Shown here in pieces: positions 24,800-32,570 of a DNA stretch of 64,000 bases. Made by a program: the position numbers and the translations under genes. Below the pieces are notes generated by a model. That model searched no databases. It saw nothing but the letters and a program-made list of their open reading frames with translations, and was not told where the DNA came from. Positions within the stretch are counted from its first letter, which is position 1; every line of letters starts with the position of its first letter. The DNA comes from Pseudomonadota bacterium (GTDB lineage: Bacteria > Pseudomonadota > Gammaproteobacteria > Xanthomonadales > Rhodanobacteraceae), in the NCBI GenBank assembly GCA_023388255.1, contig JAEWGO010000011.1:62001-126000 (forward strand). Reading direction: 5' to 3'.

Positions 24800-25456
24800 T
24801 CAGGCGACTGCGCCACCGACGAGGCGCGCGTCGTGCCGCGTCGTGATGGCGCATTCGAGCGCCATGCGTACGCCGGCGATCATCGTATCGAGCGCCATGC
24901 TCGGCTGACCAGGTTGATGAGCCGCCTGCTGCGGCAGCCACGGCACGTGCATGAATCCGCCGCGCGCGCCGGCGTGCTCGCGCGCGATGAGGTGCGCGAG
25001 CGTGAAGAACACCTGGTTGCAGACGAAGCTTCCCGCGCTCAACGAGGTTGCCGCGGGAATGCCATGGGCGTTGAGATGCGCCGTGATCGCCTTGACCGGC
25101 AATGACGAGAAGTACGAGCCGGGTGCGCCGTCGATGATCGGCTCGTCGATCGGCTGAATGCCATCGTTGTCCGCGATGCGCGCGTCGATCAGGTTCACCG
25201 CGATCCGTTCCAGCGAGATCTCGCTGCGCCCGCCGGCCTGGCCGAGCGCGAGCACGAGTGCAGGCCGGTGCAGATCGAGCAGGTGTGTCAACGCCTGTAG
25301 CGTTGCGGCGAACGTGACCGGCAGCACCGCGCCGACGATGCGATGCGCGGCGATCGTTTCGCCATCGAGTGCGCGCACGATCTCCTGTGAGGGATTGATG
25401 CGTTCGCCACCGAAAGGCTCGAAACCGATCAGCAGGATGGTTGGTATATGGGACAT
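24800..25456 (-). CDS. pcp: Pyrrolidone-carboxylate (pyroglutamyl) peptidase
   Basis: 218 residues, family C15. The catalytic triad is visible as Glu 83 in ISLERIAVN, Cys 146 in SAGSFVCNQVFF and His 170 in FMHVPWLP. The enzyme removes N-terminal pyroglutamate from peptides, releasing 5-oxoproline in the cytoplasm. It is the last gene of the minus-strand run that encodes PxpBCA and the DUF969/DUF979 pair, so its product is the substrate of the neighbouring 5-oxoprolinase. A 169-base gap with a hairpin (25491-25508) separates it from DUF979. The ATG at 25456 is the family start. Confidence 0.95.
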   Translation of the reverse strand: MSHIPTILLIGFEPFGGERINPSQEIVRALDGETIAAHRIVGAVLPVTFAATLQALTHLLDLHRPALVLALGQAGGRSEISLERIAVNLIDARIADNDGIQPIDEPIIDGAPGSYFSSLPVKAITAHLNAHGIPAATSLSAGSFVCNQVFFTLAHLIAREHAGARGGFMHVPWLPQQAAHQPGQPSMALDTMIAGVRMALECAITTRHDARLVGGAVA

Positions 25457-25490
25457 GGAAGTGAGGAGTACGAAATTCTCGCCGTCGTCA

Positions 25491-25508
25491 TCCCGGCGCG
25501 AGCCGGGA
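25491..25508. repeat. TCCCGGC-GCGA-GCCGGGA hairpin between DUF979 and pcp
   Basis: A perfect 7-bp stem with a GCGA tetraloop in the gap upstream of pcp. No T-run follows. It could be a dispersed palindrome or a partial attenuator that lowers pcp relative to the upstream genes. Confidence 0.45.
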
Positions 25509-25625
25509 GCCAGTTTCTTCGTCGAACTCATCGGAGACGTCGGATGACCAGCGGTCGGTACCGTTGAAAGGCGCTTCCGATTGGAGCCGGGATGCCGCAA
25601 TGGCAAGCTTCATGCGTCCGGCCGC

Positions 25626-26594
25626 TCACCATACCAACACCCATAGCAGCACCAGATTGACGACCAGCAATACCAATGCGGTCGGCAACTGTGCGCGGAT
25701 CACGCCGTACTGGTCCGGCAATTCGAGCAGCACCGCGGGCACGATGTTGAAGTTCGCCGCCATCGGCGTCAGCAAGGTACCGCAGTAGCCGGTCAGCATG
25801 CCGATCGATCCGAGCACGGCCGCATCCGCGCCATGGCGCAGCACCAGCAACGGTAACCCGATGCCTGCCATCATGACCGGGAACGCGGCGAATGCGTTGC
25901 CCATGATGACGGTGAACAGCACCATGCCGAGGGCGAACGCGGCGAGACAGGCGAGGCGGTTGTCGGTCGGGATCAGCGCGCCGACGATCGCGGCTATCGC
26001 GTCGCCGACACCGGTGGCCGCGAATACGCTGCCGAGCGTCGCCAGCAGCATCGGCAGCAGCACGGCCCAGCCGAGCGCATCGAGCAGGCGGCGGCCTTCG
26101 CCGAGTCCGCTCGCGACCGTTGCGCGCGTCACGCGCAATGCCGCGGCGAAAGCGATCGTGCAGGCGAGCCCGAGCGCGATGAGGGTCGCGTGCTGCGCGT
26201 CGATCAGCGGCTGGTTCTTCCAGCCGAGATGGCTGGCGCCGAGCACCAGCGCGAGCGTGACCAGTGGAATCGCCAGAGCTGGTCCGAACACGCGATTGCC
26301 GAGCCGGCTTGCCGCCGCTCGGCGCGCCGCGATCGCTTCGGCATCGTCGATCGTTGCGCGCATGCCGCCGCGCGCGGCCATCGCGCCGAGTGCGAGCACG
26401 CCGATGCCCATTGCCTGCGACGGCCAGCGCGTACCGACGGCGAGAGCCGCGAGGATCGCATCGCCGAACAGGAACGGGCAGGCGAGGATGGCCCAGAATC
26501 CAGCCATCGCGAAGCGGCGTTCACGCAGGTTCAGCAGCGCGGCGACAAACAGGAATGCGCCGAGCAGCCAGTAGATGTGCTCAATCCTCAGCAT
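25626..26594 (-). CDS. DUF979 membrane protein, probable permease subunit
   Basis: 322 residues with about nine hydrophobic helices and the DUF979 signature near the end (GMLTGYCGTLLTPMAANFNIVP, here read as TGYCGTLLTPMAANF). Another conserved stretch is MGNAFAAFPVMMAGIGLP. DUF979 and DUF969 proteins are nearly always encoded together and often beside pcp and 5-oxoprolinase genes, which suggests a two-part carrier for oxoproline or small pyroglutamyl peptides; transport has not been shown. Its ATG lies 14 bases inside the end of the DUF969 gene. Confidence 0.88.
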   Translation of the reverse strand: MLRIEHIYWLLGAFLFVAALLNLRERRFAMAGFWAILACPFLFGDAILAALAVGTRWPSQAMGIGVLALGAMAARGGMRATIDDAEAIAARRAAASRLGNRVFGPALAIPLVTLALVLGASHLGWKNQPLIDAQHATLIALGLACTIAFAAALRVTRATVASGLGEGRRLLDALGWAVLLPMLLATLGSVFAATGVGDAIAAIVGALIPTDNRLACLAAFALGMVLFTVIMGNAFAAFPVMMAGIGLPLLVLRHGADAAVLGSIGMLTGYCGTLLTPMAANFNIVPAVLLELPDQYGVIRAQLPTALVLLVVNLVLLWVLVW

Positions 26595-27294
26595 CGGCGC
26601 GCTCCGTTTCGCGTATGCGCTGTTCGCGCATGCGCCGGGCCAGACGATGCTGGAAATGCAGCACGCGCAACGCGTGGATGACGAACGCGGCGATCGCGGT
26701 CGGCAACGCCCACAGAGCGATATGCAACGGTTCCAGCTCGATCCCGTTCTGCGCGTAGAAACCCTGGATGAGCAGCACCGCGCCGAATGCGAGGAACACG
26801 TCCTCGCCGAAAAAACGGCCGATGTTGTCGGTCGCGGCGGCGAGCGCATCCACGCGATGGCGTTCGTCCGCGTCGAGTGCGCCGGCACTGCGCTCGGCCG
26901 CGGCTTCGCTCATCGGCGCGACCAGCGGTCGCACGGTCTGCGCGTGGCCGGCGAGATCAATCAGGCCGAACATTGACAGCAACTGGCGCAGGCCGAGGTA
27001 GCTGATCAGGAAGCGCGCCAGGGTGAGTCCGCGAAAGCTCGCGATCCAGTCGCGCGCTCGCTCGCGCAGGCCGTAGTGTTCGAGCAGGCCGATCACCGGC
27101 AGCGTCAACACCATCAGCAGCAGCGCGCGGTTGCCGACGAAGGAACTGCCGAGCAGGGCAAGCAGATCGCCTAGCCCCATGCCGGCGGCGAGACCGCCGA
27201 CGACACCGGCGACGACGACAACCAGCGCGGGATTGCGACGCAGCGCGAAGCCGACGATGACGACCGCGACGCCGAGCAGCGGCCAGTAGTTCAT
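26581..27294 (-). CDS. DUF969 membrane protein, probable permease subunit
   Basis: 237 residues with about six membrane helices. DUF969 features: MNYWPLLGVAVVIVGF at the start, LTLPVIGLLEHYGLRERA, and the loop ATDNIGRFFGEDVFLAFG. The C-terminus is basic and cytoplasmic. Its ATG overlaps the pxpA stop by four bases (ATGA at 27291-27294), and its end overlaps DUF979, so the three are translationally coupled. Membership of this operon argues for a role in moving 5-oxoproline or its precursors. Function inferred from context. Confidence 0.88.
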   Translation of the reverse strand: MNYWPLLGVAVVIVGFALRRNPALVVVVAGVVGGLAAGMGLGDLLALLGSSFVGNRALLLMVLTLPVIGLLEHYGLRERARDWIASFRGLTLARFLISYLGLRQLLSMFGLIDLAGHAQTVRPLVAPMSEAAAERSAGALDADERHRVDALAAATDNIGRFFGEDVFLAFGAVLLIQGFYAQNGIELEPLHIALWALPTAIAAFVIHALRVLHFQHRLARRMREQRIRETERADAED

Positions 27295-28118
27295 GCGCTG
27301 CCTCCGCTGCCGAGCGGCGTAACGGCGAGATCCGTCTGTTCGAGCGCCGCACGCAGGCGTTGCGCGAACAGGCCGGCATCGGCGCGGTCGCCATGCACGC
27401 AGATCGTGTCGGCGCACAGCGTGAGCGTGCTGCCGTCGCGGGTGACGACTTTTCCGTCGCAGGCAATCGACAAGGCTTGTGCGACGGCCGCGTCGACATC
27501 TTCGATGACGGCGCCGGCGACGCCGCGCGCGGCCAGCGAACCGGTGTTCTCGTAAGCGCGATCGGCGAACGCCTCGTGCGCGACCGCGAGCCCGGCGCGT
27601 CTGCCTGCAAGCGGCAGTTCGCTGCCGGCGAGGCCGACGAGGATCAAGGCGCTGTCGAAATCGCGCACGGCATGAGCGATCGCATCGGCCAGCGCAGCGT
27701 CGCGTGCGGCCATGGTGTACAACGCGCCGTGCGGCTTCACGTGACGCAGGCGCGTACCCGCGGCACGCACGAAGCCCGCCAACGCGCCGATCTGGTACAG
27801 CGTCATCGTGTAGGCGTCGGTCGCGCCAATGCGCATTTCGCGCCGGCCGAAGCCGACGAGATCCGGCAGCGATACATGGGCGCCGATCGCAACGTGCGCT
27901 TGCGCGGCGAGTTCGACCGTGCGTTGCATCGTCTGCGGATCGCCGGCATGGAAACCGCAGGCGATATTGGCCGAGCTGACGTGCGCGAGCACGGCCGTGT
28001 CCTGGCCCATCGTCCACGCGCCGAAGGATTCGCCCATGTCGCAGTTGAGGTCGATGCGCGTCGATGCGCGCTTCGCTACCTCGGTGCGGTCGGGCTGGCT
28101 GGATTTGCGTTCGGTCAT
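27291..28118 (-). CDS. pxpA: 5-oxoprolinase subunit A (PxpA, LamB/YcsF family)
   Basis: 275 residues. The LamB/YcsF signature IDLNCDMGESFGAW is near residue 23, followed by HVSSANIACGFHAGDP with its conserved metal-type His residues, VAIGAHVSLPD and HVKPHGALY. PxpA with PxpB and PxpC forms the ATP-dependent prokaryotic 5-oxoprolinase that opens pyroglutamate to glutamate. It overlaps pxpC upstream and DUF969 downstream by four bases each. The length is slightly above the usual 250 because of a short N-terminal extension before the signature. Confidence 0.95.
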   Translation of the reverse strand: MTERKSSQPDRTEVAKRASTRIDLNCDMGESFGAWTMGQDTAVLAHVSSANIACGFHAGDPQTMQRTVELAAQAHVAIGAHVSLPDLVGFGRREMRIGATDAYTMTLYQIGALAGFVRAAGTRLRHVKPHGALYTMAARDAALADAIAHAVRDFDSALILVGLAGSELPLAGRRAGLAVAHEAFADRAYENTGSLAARGVAGAVIEDVDAAVAQALSIACDGKVVTRDGSTLTLCADTICVHGDRADAGLFAQRLRAALEQTDLAVTPLGSGGSA

Positions 28119-29095
28119 GCTAAACGGGCGGCAATGGTGTCGATGAGGCGGGCGAGAGCGCGTTCACGCGCAAGATAGCGTGTTTGCGACTCGTCGAGGC
28201 CGATTGTGCGGAAGCGCACATGGTCGCCAGGTCGGCGCTGCGCGAGCCGTGGCAGGTCGATCACGGCGACCTGTGCGATGCGCGGATAGCCGCCGGTCGG
28301 CGGATGCTCGGCCATCAGCACGATCGGTTGCCCGGAGGGCGGCAGTTGCATGGTGCCGAAAGCGGTCGGCTCGCTGACCAATTCCAGCGTGCTGGCGAGT
28401 GCGAGGCGCGGGCCATCAAGGCGAAAGCCGACGCGGTTGGAGTCGGTATCGATGCGGAATTCCGCATCGAACAGCGCCTTGCGCGACGTGGTGTCCAGCG
28501 CATCGAAATGAGCGCCGCGGATCAGCCGGATCGGCCGCGCGGGATCCGCATCGAACCACGGGCGCGGATCGAGCGACCATGGCGGATGGCGTCCGTTCGT
28601 CCGCGTGTCGGCGCCGGGTCCGTCGTGGACTTCATCCAGATCGAGCACGTCGCCTGCGCGAAGCGGACGTCCGCCGAACGGACCGAGCCGTGCATTGACG
28701 TCGGTCGACTGGCTGTCGAGTACCGAGTCGACCGCAAAACCGCCGGCCACTGCAAGATACCCTCGTGCGCCACGACGCGCGGCGCCAAGGTCGAGTTCGC
28801 TGCCGGCACGTACCTCGAGCGGCTGCCACATCGCGATCGGCTGCCCATCGAGGCGTGCGGGAAATTCCGCGCCGGTCAGCGCGATGATCGTGTCCGAATC
28901 GAAGCGCAGGCGCGGGCCGAGCACGCTGATTTCCAGCGCGGCCGAGGAATCGTCGTTGCCGACCAGCGCATGGGCGAGACGCAATGCCACCTCGTCCATC
29001 GCGCCGGCGCTGCCGACGCCGAGCGCGGCGTGGCCGAAGCGACCGCGATCCTGCAGCGTCGTCAGCAAGCCGGGCTTGAGCACCGCGACGCTCAC
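28115..29095 (-). CDS. pxpC: 5-oxoprolinase subunit C (PxpC, biotin-dependent carboxyltransferase-like)
   Basis: 326 residues. Family motifs are KPGLLTTLQDRGRFGHAALGVGSAGAMD, seen here as LLTTLQDRGRFGHAALGVG, then FDSDTIIALTGAEF, RGYLAVAGGF, and EHPPTGGYPRIAQV. It starts with a GTG at 29095 that overlaps the pxpB stop (GTGA), and ends overlapping pxpA. PxpC corresponds to the KipA/allophanate hydrolase subunit 2 fold. With PxpB it supplies the ATP-using half of 5-oxoprolinase. Confidence 0.94.
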   Translation of the reverse strand: MSVAVLKPGLLTTLQDRGRFGHAALGVGSAGAMDEVALRLAHALVGNDDSSAALEISVLGPRLRFDSDTIIALTGAEFPARLDGQPIAMWQPLEVRAGSELDLGAARRGARGYLAVAGGFAVDSVLDSQSTDVNARLGPFGGRPLRAGDVLDLDEVHDGPGADTRTNGRHPPWSLDPRPWFDADPARPIRLIRGAHFDALDTTSRKALFDAEFRIDTDSNRVGFRLDGPRLALASTLELVSEPTAFGTMQLPPSGQPIVLMAEHPPTGGYPRIAQVAVIDLPRLAQRRPGDHVRFRTIGLDESQTRYLARERALARLIDTIAARLA

Positions 29096-29820
29096 GTGGC
29101 GGACGTGCCGGAAAGCCGCTCGAACTCGTCGGCATCGATAGCGCGGAAGCGCACGCGATCGCCGGCTGCGAGCAGGCAGGGCGGATCGCGTTGCGCCTCG
29201 AACAGCGCCAGCGGCGTGCGGCCGATCACCTGCCAGCCGCCCGGCAGTTCGGCCGGGTAGATGCCGGTTTGCGCGCCGCCGATCGCGACCGAGCCGCGCA
29301 GTACGCGCGTGCGCGGGTTGGCGCGGCGCGGCGTGTGCAAGGCGGGATCGAGGCCGAGCAGGTACGGAAATCCGGGCGCGAAGCCGAGCATGGCGACGCG
29401 GTAGCTGCCCGCTGTGTGGCGGGCGATCACTTCGTCGTGTGAGAGGCCTGCGTGCGCGGCGACCTCGCCGAGATCGGGGCCATGCGCGTCGCCATAGCAG
29501 ACCGGGATCTCGACGCGTGCGTGTGCTTCCGCGCGGAGCGGCGGCGGCGTCACGAACACGGCGTCCAGCGCGCCAGCGAGATGCCGCCACGGCGGCGTTC
29601 CGTCACGTCCGGCCCAGAACTCGGCGTCGTAGTGCAGGGCGAGCGTCGCGTAGGCCGGGACGAGATCGACGATACCGGGCATTTCCACCAGCCGCAGCAG
29701 ATCGGCTGCTGCATGCACGCGCGCATTGGTTGCTTCGTCGATGCGCTCGCCGAAGCGCAGCAGCAGGCAGGTTTCGCCGAGCGGCTCGATCGCGAAGTCG
29801 CGCGCGCCGGGCGATGGCAT
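29092..29820 (-). CDS. pxpB: 5-oxoprolinase subunit B (PxpB, KipI family)
   Basis: 242 residues. KipI/allophanate hydrolase subunit 1 features: EPLGETCLLLRFGERID at the start, HTAGSYRVAMLGFAPGFPYL, PRTRVLRGSVAIGGAQTGIY (shown in part as SVAIGGAQTGIYP), and PGGWQVIGRTPLALF. In Bacillus KipI is known for binding sporulation kinase KinA, but in most bacteria this protein is a subunit of 5-oxoprolinase. The start codon overlaps the HIT gene stop by one base (TGATG). Confidence 0.94.
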   Translation of the reverse strand: MPSPGARDFAIEPLGETCLLLRFGERIDEATNARVHAAADLLRLVEMPGIVDLVPAYATLALHYDAEFWAGRDGTPPWRHLAGALDAVFVTPPPLRAEAHARVEIPVCYGDAHGPDLGEVAAHAGLSHDEVIARHTAGSYRVAMLGFAPGFPYLLGLDPALHTPRRANPRTRVLRGSVAIGGAQTGIYPAELPGGWQVIGRTPLALFEAQRDPPCLLAAGDRVRFRAIDADEFERLSGTSAT

Positions 29821-30236
29821 CAGGTCAACATCGTCTTCAGCGCATCGCGCAGCTGCGCGATGCGCTGCGCGCGCACGTCGGCGTCGTAGGCCACACGTTC
29901 GCCGTGTCCCCACACCGGCTGCGGCCACGCCGCGTCGGTGGTGGTGCGCGCGATCACGTGCACGTGCAGTTGCGACACGATGTTGCCGAGCGCGGCGATG
30001 TTGAGCTTGTCCGGTCGCTGCAGGCTTTCCAGCGCGCGGCCGACCGCACTGACTTCGCTCAGCAGGCTGTGGCGGTCGGCCTCGTCGAGATCGATCAACT
30101 CGCGCGCACCGGCGATGCGCGGCACCAGGATGAGCCACGGGAAACGCGCATCGTCCATCAGCAGCAAGCGCGACAGCGGCAGCTCGCCGATCGGGTGCGT
30201 GTCCGCGGCGAGGCGCGGGTCGAGGGCGAACGTCAT
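29820..30236 (-). CDS. HIT family protein
   Basis: 138 residues of the histidine-triad fold. The active-site strand reads SQLHVHVIARTTTDAAWP: two His of the triad are present, while the first position is Gln, as in a proteobacterial subgroup with HVHVIAR followed by an AWP.PVWG segment. These are nucleotide hydrolases or transferases of unknown substrate. It is embedded between a dienelactone-hydrolase-like gene (four-base overlap) and pxpB (one-base overlap), so it is made with the 5-oxoprolinase genes, though a link in function is unproven. Confidence 0.88.
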   Translation of the reverse strand: MTFALDPRLAADTHPIGELPLSRLLLMDDARFPWLILVPRIAGARELIDLDEADRHSLLSEVSAVGRALESLQRPDKLNIAALGNIVSQLHVHVIARTTTDAAWPQPVWGHGERVAYDADVRAQRIAQLRDALKTMLT

Positions 30237-30910
30237 GCCTGCGTCGCCGCGAGATGGCGATCGAAGAACGCCAAGGTGCGATCCAGCGCGAGCGTGGCAC
30301 TGGCTGCATCGTAGGCTTTCGGATCGACATCGCGATTGAAGGCATGCCCGGCCGGATACGTGCAGATGGTCGCCTCCGGCCACGCGGCGCGCTGTTTTTC
30401 GATCGCCTCGGGCGGGATCGACGTATCGCTCTCGCCGAAGTGGAGCATCAGCGGCGCCTGCGGCTGGTCGTCGAGGAAACGCACGTTGCGCGCGCCGTAG
30501 TAGCCGACCGCGGGCATGCCGAGCCGGATCGCGGCGAGCAGGGCGACGGTGCCGCCCCAGCAATAGCCGACGCAACCGATCCTGCCGGCCGAGGCGATGG
30601 CTTCGGCCGCGCTGGCGACATCCTCGACGGCGAGATCGAACGGGATTTCGCCGACCAACTGCCGGCCGCGCTCGTAGCCAGCCTGGTCGTAGCCAAGTTC
30701 CGCGCCGGATTCGACGTGATCGAAGAATGCCGGCGCGATCGCCGTGTAGCCGTGTTCGGCGAAACGGTCGACCACGCCGCGCATGTGCGCATTGACGCCG
30801 AAGATTTCCTGCACGACGACGATGCCGCCCTTCGGCGTACCGGCGGGCTTGGCGAGATAGGCGCCGATGCACTGCATGCGCGAGGTGTTGAGATTGATCT
30901 GCTGGCCCAT
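30233..30910 (-). CDS. Dienelactone hydrolase family protein
   Basis: 225 residues of alpha/beta-hydrolase fold. The catalytic triad is Cys 117 in VGYCWGG, Asp 162 in GESDTSIP and His 189 in AGHAFNRD, the arrangement of dienelactone hydrolase rather than a serine esterase. The substrate cannot be inferred. It opens the minus-strand operon, overlapping the HIT gene by four bases. I chose ATG 30910 (MGQQINLNTS) over 30925 because it gives the family N-terminus. Confidence 0.9.
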   Translation of the reverse strand: MGQQINLNTSRMQCIGAYLAKPAGTPKGGIVVVQEIFGVNAHMRGVVDRFAEHGYTAIAPAFFDHVESGAELGYDQAGYERGRQLVGEIPFDLAVEDVASAAEAIASAGRIGCVGYCWGGTVALLAAIRLGMPAVGYYGARNVRFLDDQPQAPLMLHFGESDTSIPPEAIEKQRAAWPEATICTYPAGHAFNRDVDPKAYDAASATLALDRTLAFFDRHLAATQA

Positions 30911-31029
30911 GGAGGCGCTCCGCATGAGGGACAGCGAAGCCTAAGCGCCGCGCCTGGCAATTGGTAGGGCTGGATCGAGGGCTCGGCCGAGGGCGGGGCG
31001 CCAAAAAATGGGGCTGCCGCGACTCTGTT

Positions 31030-31047
31030 GTCGGGCTGACGCCCGAC
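31030..31047. repeat. GTCGGGCTGACGCCCGAC hairpin, copy 1
   Basis: An 18-base palindromic unit with a 7-bp stem, followed by CTGC. A second copy with two base changes lies 90 bases downstream. Confidence 0.7.
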
Positions 31048-31119
31048 CTGCCCGGAGGGAGGCGCCACCCTGCAAGGCCTGCTGGCCGGGATTCATCCCG
31101 ACATTGGTGCGATCACGTC

Positions 31120-31137
31120 GTCGGGCCGAAGCCCGAC
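31120..31137. repeat. GTCGGGCCGAAGCCCGAC hairpin, copy 2
   Basis: The second copy of the unit at 31030, again followed by CTGC. Stem changes are in the loop (CTGAC to CCGAA), so the hairpin is preserved. Confidence 0.7.
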
Positions 31138-31199
31138 CTGCATGGCCGAGCAGGTACTGCACGCGGGCAGGCTGGCCTGCGGTCGTCCAGACGACGCAG

Positions 31200-31205
31200 T
31201 ACAAT
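31200..31205 (+). promoter_or_regulatory. rimO: -10 element for rimO
   Basis: TACAAT lies 27 bases before the rimO ATG at 31233 and points toward it. Spacing suits a short leader that carries the GGA of the ribosome binding site at 31223-31225. Confidence 0.45.
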
Positions 31206-31232
31206 ATGCGGTTTGCTCGATCCGGAAACTCC

Positions 31233-32552
31233 ATGTCCCGCCGCAATCCCAAAGTCGGCTTCGTCAGCCTCGGCTGTCCGAAAGCACTCGTCGATTCCGA
31301 ACGCATCCTCACGCAGTTGCGCGTCGAAGGCTACGACATCGTGCCGAACTACGATTCGGCCGACGTCGTCGTCGTCAATACCTGCGGCTTCATCGACGCG
31401 GCGGTGACCGAATCGCTCGACGCGATCGGCGAGGCGCTGGAGGAAAACGGCAAGGTCATCGTGACCGGTTGCCTCGGCAAGCGTGCCGAGCTGATCCGCG
31501 ATGCACATCCGGACGTCCTCTCGATTTCCGGACCGCAGGATTACGCCAGCGTGATGAGTGCGGTGCACGCCGCGCTGCCGCCCAAGCACGATCCGTTTCT
31601 CGATCTGGTACCGCCGCAAGGCATCAAACTGACGCCGAAGCACTACGCATACCTGAAGATTTCCGAAGGCTGCAACCACCGTTGCACGTTTTGCATCATC
31701 CCGTCGATGCGCGGCGACCTCGTCTCGCGGCCAGTCGATGAAGTACTGATCGAAGCCGAAAAACTGGTCAAGGGCGGCGTGAAGGAATTGCTCGTCGTCT
31801 CGCAGGACACCAGCGCCTACGGCGTGGATCTGAAATACGCCGAGCGCGAATGGCGCGGCAAGGCGTACCAGACGCGCATGAACGGCCTGTGTGAAGGCCT
31901 CGCCGAACTCGGCGTGTGGACGCGCCTGCATTACGTGTATCCGTACCCGCATGTCGACGACGTGATTCCGCTGATGGCGGACGGAAACATTCTGCCGTAC
32001 CTCGACATCCCGTTTCAGCACGCGAGCCCGCGCATCCTGAAGCTGATGAAGCGCCCCGGTGCGGTCGACAAGGTGCTCGCGCGCGTGCAGGCGTGGCGCA
32101 AGGCGTGTCCGGACCTGACGATCCGCAGCACCTTCATCGTCGGTTTCCCCGGCGAAACCGAGGCCGAGTTCGAGGAATTGCTGGACTTCCTGCGCGAGGC
32201 CGAGCTCGATCGCGTCGGCGCGTTCACCTATTCGCCGGTCGATGGCGCAAAGGCGAACGAGCTGCCGGACCCGGTGCCGGAATGGCTGAAGGAAGAACGC
32301 CTCGAACGCTTCATGGAAACGCAAGCCGGGATTTCCGCCGCGCGCCTCGCGCGCAAGGTCGGCACGCGCCAGACCGTGCTGGTCGACGAGGTTGACGAAG
32401 ACGGTGCGGTCGCGCGCTCGAAGGCCGATGCGCCCGAGATCGACGGCATCGTGCGCATCGACGACGGCCAGAAACTGAAGCCCGGGCAATTCGTCGACGT
32501 CGAGATCATCCATACCGACGAGCACGATCTGATCGGGCGTCTCGTGACCTGA
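31233..32552 (+). CDS. rimO: Ribosomal protein uS12 methylthiotransferase RimO
   Basis: 439 residues. The N-terminal methylthiotransferase cluster Cys are in SLGCPKALVDSE, VNTCGFID and VTGCLGKR. The radical-SAM motif is EGCNHRCTFCIIPSMRG near residue 150, and the C-terminal TRAM domain ends at LIGRLVT. The enzyme adds a methylthio group to Asp 89 of S12. I chose ATG 31233 (MSRRNPKVGFVSLGC) with GGAAACTCC before it; an upstream in-frame ATG at 31206 lacks a site. Confidence 0.97.
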   Translation: MSRRNPKVGFVSLGCPKALVDSERILTQLRVEGYDIVPNYDSADVVVVNTCGFIDAAVTESLDAIGEALEENGKVIVTGCLGKRAELIRDAHPDVLSISGPQDYASVMSAVHAALPPKHDPFLDLVPPQGIKLTPKHYAYLKISEGCNHRCTFCIIPSMRGDLVSRPVDEVLIEAEKLVKGGVKELLVVSQDTSAYGVDLKYAEREWRGKAYQTRMNGLCEGLAELGVWTRLHYVYPYPHVDDVIPLMADGNILPYLDIPFQHASPRILKLMKRPGAVDKVLARVQAWRKACPDLTIRSTFIVGFPGETEAEFEELLDFLREAELDRVGAFTYSPVDGAKANELPDPVPEWLKEERLERFMETQAGISAARLARKVGTRQTVLVDEVDEDGAVARSKADAPEIDGIVRIDDGQKLKPGQFVDVEIIHTDEHDLIGRLVT

Positions 32553-32570
32553 TGGGTGCAGGGCTGGTCG

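Larger units (their letters stand above)
30911..31232. other. Gene-free gap holding a repeated hairpin and the rimO promoter
   Basis: This 322-base region lies between two divergent genes. It contains two almost identical 18-base hairpins, at 31030-31047 and 31120-31137, exactly 90 bases apart, a GGGATTCATCCC palindrome near 31089, and a TACAAT -10 at 31200-31205 facing rimO. I see no convincing gene or RNA in it. Confidence 0.6.

Noticed and set aside
31030..31137. CRISPR array
   Set aside because: Only two 18-base hairpin units with one 72-base gap, no further spaced copies and no cas gene.
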